Assembly: GCA_052144935.1 (NCBI GenBank)
Contig: JBKQPR010000211.1
Span: 1-16,196, forward strand
DNA: 16,196 bases
Reading direction: 5' to 3'
Origin: JOPF133 sp052144935
GTDB lineage: Bacteria > Acidobacteriota > Terriglobia > Bryobacterales > Bryobacteraceae
The position numbers were made by a program, and so were the translations under genes. This document shows positions 13,985 to 16,196 of the stretch, piece after piece. The notes under the pieces were generated by a model that saw only the letters and a program-made list of their open reading frames with translations, had not been told where the DNA came from and made no database searches. The stretch's first letter is position 1. Every line of letters starts with the position of its first letter.

Positions 13985-15673
13985 ATGCTCATCAGTGTTG
14001 ATGTAGCTTTTTCCGAAAAACGCTCAGAACTGGACGCTGCTCTCCATTCCAGAGAGTTCTTTCGCGCGCCCGCCCTGGCGAAGCTCCTGGAGTATCTCTG
14101 CGAGAAAACCATCAGCGGACACACCCTGGAAATCAAGGAATTCAGCATTGCCACGGAAGTCTTCGGCAAGGACAAGGACTTTGGCGAGAAGCGGGATTCC
14201 TTTGTCCGGGTGGCAGTGCATCGGCTTCGCCGGAAGCTGGAACGTTTTTACGAGACCGAGGGCGCGATGCATCCGGTGCGAATCGTCATCAGACCTGGGA
14301 ACTATCAACCCGAATTCGAACGCGTCATCGATGTGCCCGGAGCGCCGGTGCATCAGGCAAATGCGCCCGAAGCCAGTCTGATGCAGATCCTGCCGGCGGC
14401 GCAAACGGCGCCCGCGGAGCCGGAGTATGATCCCTCGGGGCCAGCGCCGGCCGCCGGCCCGCCGCACCGCAGGGTCTTCGGCTGGAAAACAGCCGCCGCC
14501 CTTGCGGCGATCCTGGTGATTGCGATACCGGCGAGAATCTGGTTGAGAAAAGGCACGCTCCACGGAACTCCAGCGGACGAATCGCCAATGACGCTACAGG
14601 CGGCGCTGTTGCCAGGCGCGAGTGGAGAAGGTCCTCATCCGGTCCGAATCCTGGCCGGTTCCAGGACGGAACATCTGACGGATCGCTTCGGCGCCGAATG
14701 GCGTGGCGACCGGTATTTCACCGGGGGGTACCAGGATTCTCTGCGATTCGGAAACCAAGAAAGGTCCGTGCCGCACCCATTCATTCTCGCGGCGCCCGAC
14801 CAGGCCCCATACCGAAGTTTTCGCGCCGGGGATTTTTCCTACCGAATTCCGCTGCCGGCAGGCAAGTACGAGTTGCGGCTCTATTTCTCCGAAGTGGTTT
14901 TCGGGATGGCGGATTCAGGCGATGGAGCGGACAACCAGCGCGTCTTCGACGTAAACATGAATGGCCACCCGTTGCTGGCGCTTTTCGATATTTTCACGGA
15001 TGCCGGAGCAGCCAATACCGCGGACATCCGTGTGTTTGAGAATGTTTCTCCGGCGCCGGATGGATTTCTCACCCTCGATTTCCGGCCGGTCCGCGAGGCG
15101 GCTTGGCTTAACGCGATCGAACTGATCCCCACCGACGGCGTCCATGCGCAGCCCTTGAGGATCGCGGCGCGAAATGCCGACTATATCGACCACCAGGGTC
15201 AACTCTGGAGTGGCGACCGCTATTTCATTGGGGGTAGGAACAGTTCGGACGGTAAAGTGCCTTCCGGTACCGGCGATCCGGAGTTGTTCACTGGACAGCG
15301 TTATGGACATTTCTCGTACCGGCTGCCTGTCCCGCCGGGCCGGTACAGGTTGCGTCTGACTCGTATTCCGCAGTGCGGCAGTCGTAATGCTGCTCGCCGC
15401 TTCAGGTGTCGCTCAATTGGATCGCGGGACGATCACCGGCACGGTCACCGATACTTCCGGCGCTGTCGTACCAAACACCAAAATCACCATCAAGAACAAA
15501 GCCACCAATGCAACCTACCAAACGGCCAGTACGGGGGCGGGCGATTACACGGGCGTCAATCTGCCGTCCGGGACCTACGATCTGACCTTCGAGGCTACCG
15601 GACTGAAAAAACTGGTCCGATCGGATATTGTAGTGGCGGTATCGGAGACAATCCGGGTCGACGTCACCCTTGA
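13985..15673 (+). CDS. ToxR-like winged-helix, single-pass membrane protein with malectin-like domains, 3' truncated
   Basis: Residues 1-112 are a winged-helix-type domain common in acidobacteria (LAKLLEYLCEKTISGHTLEI, IATEVFGKDKDFGEKRDSFV, VAVHRLRRKLERFYE). After a Pro/Ala-rich linker comes one transmembrane helix (about 168-187). The outside part has one complete malectin-like beta-sandwich (about 218-382: EWRGDRYFTGG, FSYRIPLPAGKYELRLYFSE, WLNAIELIP) and the start of a second (about 400-458: WSGDRYFIGG, FSYRLPVPPGRYRLRL). True sequence ends at about nt 15358. From there to the stop at 15673 the frame is an out-of-phase reading of the TonB receptor gene, rich in His and Arg. The start has a strong AGGAGGA. 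Malectin domains bind carbohydrate, so this is probably a membrane-bound one-component sugar sensor; loss of half of the second domain may impair it. Confidence 0.8.
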   Translation: MLISVDVAFSEKRSELDAALHSREFFRAPALAKLLEYLCEKTISGHTLEIKEFSIATEVFGKDKDFGEKRDSFVRVAVHRLRRKLERFYETEGAMHPVRIVIRPGNYQPEFERVIDVPGAPVHQANAPEASLMQILPAAQTAPAEPEYDPSGPAPAAGPPHRRVFGWKTAAALAAILVIAIPARIWLRKGTLHGTPADESPMTLQAALLPGASGEGPHPVRILAGSRTEHLTDRFGAEWRGDRYFTGGYQDSLRFGNQERSVPHPFILAAPDQAPYRSFRAGDFSYRIPLPAGKYELRLYFSEVVFGMADSGDGADNQRVFDVNMNGHPLLALFDIFTDAGAANTADIRVFENVSPAPDGFLTLDFRPVREAAWLNAIELIPTDGVHAQPLRIAARNADYIDHQGQLWSGDRYFIGGRNSSDGKVPSGTGDPELFTGQRYGHFSYRLPVPPGRYRLRLTRIPQCGSRNAARRFRCRSIGSRDDHRHGHRYFRRCRTKHQNHHQEQSHQCNLPNGQYGGGRLHGRQSAVRDLRSDLRGYRTEKTGPIGYCSGGIGDNPGRRHP

Positions 15674-16196
15674 GGTGGGCGAATCCAAAGACACCATCAC
15701 CGTGACCGCGGATGCGGCGGTATTGCAGACCGACAGCGCGGTAGTCGGACAAGCGGTGCAGAACCGCCAGATCAATGAACTGCCGCTGACCTTCGGCAGC
15801 GGCGGCCGGGACTCGGAGAACTTTGCGATTCAGCTTGCGCCCGGAGTCGCCGGCAGTGCCTCGGGCACCGAAATCAACGGCACTCCGCAGTTTTCGAAAG
15901 AAGTCCTGCTGGACGGAGCCACCGTGACGGGATACCGGTCGGGTGACTTTTACCAGGCGAGTCCCTCGCCGGAGGGCGTGCAGGAATTCAAAGTGGAGAC
16001 CAGCGGCATGAGCGCGGAATACGGCCGCACCTCCGGTGGCCTGTTCAACTACGTGATGAAATCCGGCGCCAACCAGGTCCACGGCAGCGCGATGTTCGAA
16101 TTCCGGAATCAGGATCTGGATGCCAACACCTTCCTGGGCAACTTCAATGGCACAGCCAGACCCGTCGACCGCCAGCTTGATGGAGGCGGGTCGTTC
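15387..16196 (+). CDS. TonB-dependent receptor with CarboxypepD_reg-like domain, 5' damaged and cut by window end
   Basis: This outer-membrane receptor gene runs off the right edge; only its first 270 codons are seen. From the ATG at 15387: remnant signal peptide MLLAASGVAQ, a CarboxypepD_reg-like beta-sandwich (about 13-98: GTITGTVTDTSGAVVPNTKI, NLPSGTYDLTFEATG), then the plug domain (about 102-230: ITVTADAAVLQTDSAVVGQ, INELPL, EVLLDGATVTG, EFKVETSGMSAEYGRTSGG). Upstream in frame, LVFRSAAVVM extends the signal peptide back to about 15360, just after a TGA at 15357-15359, with no start codon and no ribosome binding site. The true start, with its charged n-region, is missing at the junction with the malectin gene. 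Such receptors take up oligosaccharides, siderophores and other ligands; next to a GH9 enzyme and a sugar-sensor-like regulator, a glucan ligand is a reasonable guess. Confidence 0.85.
   Translation, partial: MLLAASGVAQLDRGTITGTVTDTSGAVVPNTKITIKNKATNATYQTASTGAGDYTGVNLPSGTYDLTFEATGLKKLVRSDIVVAVSETIRVDVTLEVGESKDTITVTADAAVLQTDSAVVGQAVQNRQINELPLTFGSGGRDSENFAIQLAPGVAGSASGTEINGTPQFSKEVLLDGATVTGYRSGDFYQASPSPEGVQEFKVETSGMSAEYGRTSGGLFNYVMKSGANQVHGSAMFEFRNQDLDANTFLGNFNGTARPVDRQLDGGGSF

Noticed and set aside
1..16196. CRISPR arrays, tRNA or rRNA genes
   Set aside because: No regularly spaced direct repeats, no tRNA-like T-loop motifs and no rRNA-like stretches were seen on reading through; this was by eye, so a covariance-model scan would be needed to exclude small RNAs.

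Overview
The window looks like a chromosomal piece of an acidobacterium, most likely from the Bryobacteraceae / Candidatus Solibacter group. The DNA is GC-rich. The gene families are typical of that group: an ECF sigma factor of the Sigma70_ECF (PF07638-like) type, a Ser/Thr kinase fused to a TolB-like propeller, a ToxR-like winged-helix membrane protein with malectin-like domains, and a TonB-dependent receptor with a CarboxypepD_reg-like N-terminal domain. This assignment rests on recalled family knowledge, not on a search.

Layout, left to right. (1) 1-377: no supported gene. (2) 378-3821, minus strand: a two-gene ABC importer operon (fused double permease, then an ATPase with an AAA-associated C-terminal domain), followed by a small ribbon-helix-helix protein with no visible toxin partner. 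No substrate-binding protein is present. (3) 3822-4153: intergenic. (4) 4154-8327: an ECF sigma factor (minus), divergent from a small secreted protein of unknown function (plus). These are followed by a transmembrane Ser/Thr kinase with an extracytoplasmic beta-propeller (plus), whose reading frame is broken by one missing base. (5) 8328-10719: a decayed region. It holds a frame-disrupted remnant of another TolB-type propeller protein and an IS630-family transposase split by an extra base, with an unrecognised 3' tail. (6) 10735-13614, minus strand: a large secreted family 9 glycoside hydrolase with an N-terminal beta-sandwich and an Ig-like domain. (7) 13985 to the end, plus strand: a winged-helix / transmembrane / malectin regulator that runs out of frame into a TonB-dependent receptor gene lacking its start, then the receptor itself, cut by the window edge.

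How the parts may work together. The right-hand third reads as a glucan-use locus: a secreted GH9 enzyme, a divergent membrane-bound one-component regulator whose periplasmic malectin-like domains could sense sugar, and an outer-membrane receptor. A perfect 14-bp palindrome sits between the divergent genes. The middle reads as an extracytoplasmic signalling module (sigma factor, secreted protein, sensor kinase).

Reading frames are broken at about 5967, 8855, 9095-9125, 9921 and 15359, whereas the ABC operon, sigma factor and GH9 gene are intact. Real decay around a mobile element and sequencing or assembly error cannot be told apart from the sequence alone.
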